Assembly: GCA_964559835.1 (NCBI GenBank)
Contig: CAZLJE010000033.1
Coordinates: forward strand, 1 to 55,615
Direction: 5' to 3'
DNA: 55,615 bases
Origin: DAISJI01 sp964559835
GTDB taxonomy: Bacteria > Acidobacteriota > Terriglobia > Terriglobales > Acidobacteriaceae
Shown: piece by piece, positions 54,204-55,615 of the stretch
How positions within the stretch are numbered: the first letter of the stretch is position 1
Layout of the letters: the number at the start of each line of letters is the position of its first letter
Position numbers and translations under genes: made by a program
Notes under the pieces: generated by a model
Seen by the model: the letters and a program-made list of their open reading frames with translations, nothing else
Database searches by the model: none
Told to the model about the DNA's origin: nothing

Positions 54204-54500
54204 TTAAGTCTGGTGTTGTAAGCGCGCCGGAGACGTGGTCGGTTGCGGCTGCGGCGGTTTCGAAGCCGGCTCCAGGATGTGCGAGTCGGTGATATAGACG
54301 CTGACGCGCGGCTCTTTCTTGACGTCGAGCTTCGCCTTGTTCGACTCGCCGCTGAGCGCCGCGATGAGACCGGCCTGGGCCTCAATCGCCCGTTGCTGCT
54401 GCGCCGCGACCAGCGCCATCATCAGGCAGGTCAAAAGCGCCAGCAGACGAGGCCACCGTGATTTCAGCCCAGCCAGTTCGTCTTGCAGGAAGCTCAGCAT
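54204..54500 (-). CDS. Small single-helix membrane protein, unrecognised
   Basis: From the ATG at 54500 this gives 98 residues beginning MLSFLQDELAGLKSRWPRLL. One membrane helix (about 18-38, LLALLTCLMMALVAAQ) is followed by a Gln/Ala-rich helical stretch, a short VSVYITDSHILEP segment and a Pro-rich tail. The frame stays open to 54656 but the extra part looks non-coding. I do not recognise a family. Gene reality is uncertain. Confidence 0.4.
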   Translation of the reverse strand: MLSFLQDELAGLKSRWPRLLALLTCLMMALVAAQQQRAIEAQAGLIAALSGESNKAKLDVKKEPRVSVYITDSHILEPASKPPQPQPTTSPARLQHQT

Positions 54501-54721
54501 GTCTGCTGAATACCCTACCTGCAACTCGCGGAAATAGCTGCATCCCGACAGTAACCACCAGCAAACTTTTCGGTAATCATCTGCGGCCACCCGGAAGTAC
54601 AGCGTCGCACCCCGCCCTGTGGTCTCACGAACTGCTGAAGGCCGTGCAGGCGACACGCAATAATCGCGCCTTGCTGGGAATTTGCGGCATCACTTATCAT
54701 GAGGGGTTTGCCTCAACCCAT

Positions 54722-55615
<894 letters not shown>

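Noticed and set aside
54501..54656. Upstream part of the frame of the small membrane protein
   Set aside because: It is Arg/Cys/Trp-rich without a domain and precedes a better start at 54500.

Overview
The window looks like chromosomal DNA of a GC-rich Acidobacteriota member, probably class Terriglobia. The grounds are family composition only: an Oar-type TonB receptor with an N-terminal carboxypeptidase-regulatory domain, a MacB-like permease of the acidobacterial duplicated orphan permease (ADOP) type, a Ser/Thr kinase fused to TolB-like and TPR domains, a short RCGSPAL zinc-motif protein, and many interspersed palindromic intergenic repeats. I see no rRNA, tRNA, CRISPR array, prophage or insertion sequence.

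Layout. 1-2453: type IV pilus ATPases pilB and pilT (pilT runs off the left edge). 2454-3285: an 830-base non-coding stretch with repeats and an orphan operator-like palindrome pair. 3286-7539: hydrolase, YtcJ-type amidohydrolase, nadK, tlyA. 7786-8770: a degenerate pyruvate-dehydrogenase E1-alpha-like protein followed by a glutaredoxin. 8778-12050: Kir-type K+ channel, folD, BON lipoprotein. 12325-16505: DUF5666 protein and an Oar-like receptor, both with Gly-rich tracts. 16663-19657: larE-larC-larB for the nickel-pincer cofactor, without larA. 19809-26815: tamA-tamB outer-membrane assembly pair. 26931-31698: three consecutive M20-fold genes. 31752-35435: an AraC regulator divergent from a translationally coupled CuA-like cupredoxin and ADOP permease. 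35436-36096: repeat-rich spacer. 36097-41688: zinc-motif protein, kinase, peptidoglycan-binding protein, DegP protease. 41806-49868: DMT transporter, amidohydrolase plus M20 pair, HMGL-type synthase, two small proteins, aldehyde dehydrogenase. 49983-55615: truA, TolC-like protein, WaaE-like glycosyltransferase, a small membrane protein and the start of methylmalonyl-CoA mutase.

Much of the coding content concerns the cell envelope and peptide or amide scavenging. Several genes are translationally coupled: larE/larC, tamA/tamB, cupredoxin/ADOP and M20/amidohydrolase overlap by 3-4 bases.

The most striking unexplained signal is not a gene. At least a dozen spacers hold short arrays of degenerate heptanucleotides in strict 7-base register. 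Each locus uses a different word, and most arrays lie at the 3' end of a gene. At four loci the first heptamer contains the gene's own stop codon. Some spacers hold two inverted arrays. A smaller set has period 9-10. Three palindromic repeat families are also dispersed here: a GGTGCCCCAC hairpin (one copy in frame inside larC), a GGCTTTAGCC palindrome, and a TCATCCTGAG/CGAAGGA element (one copy supplies a gene's stop codon).
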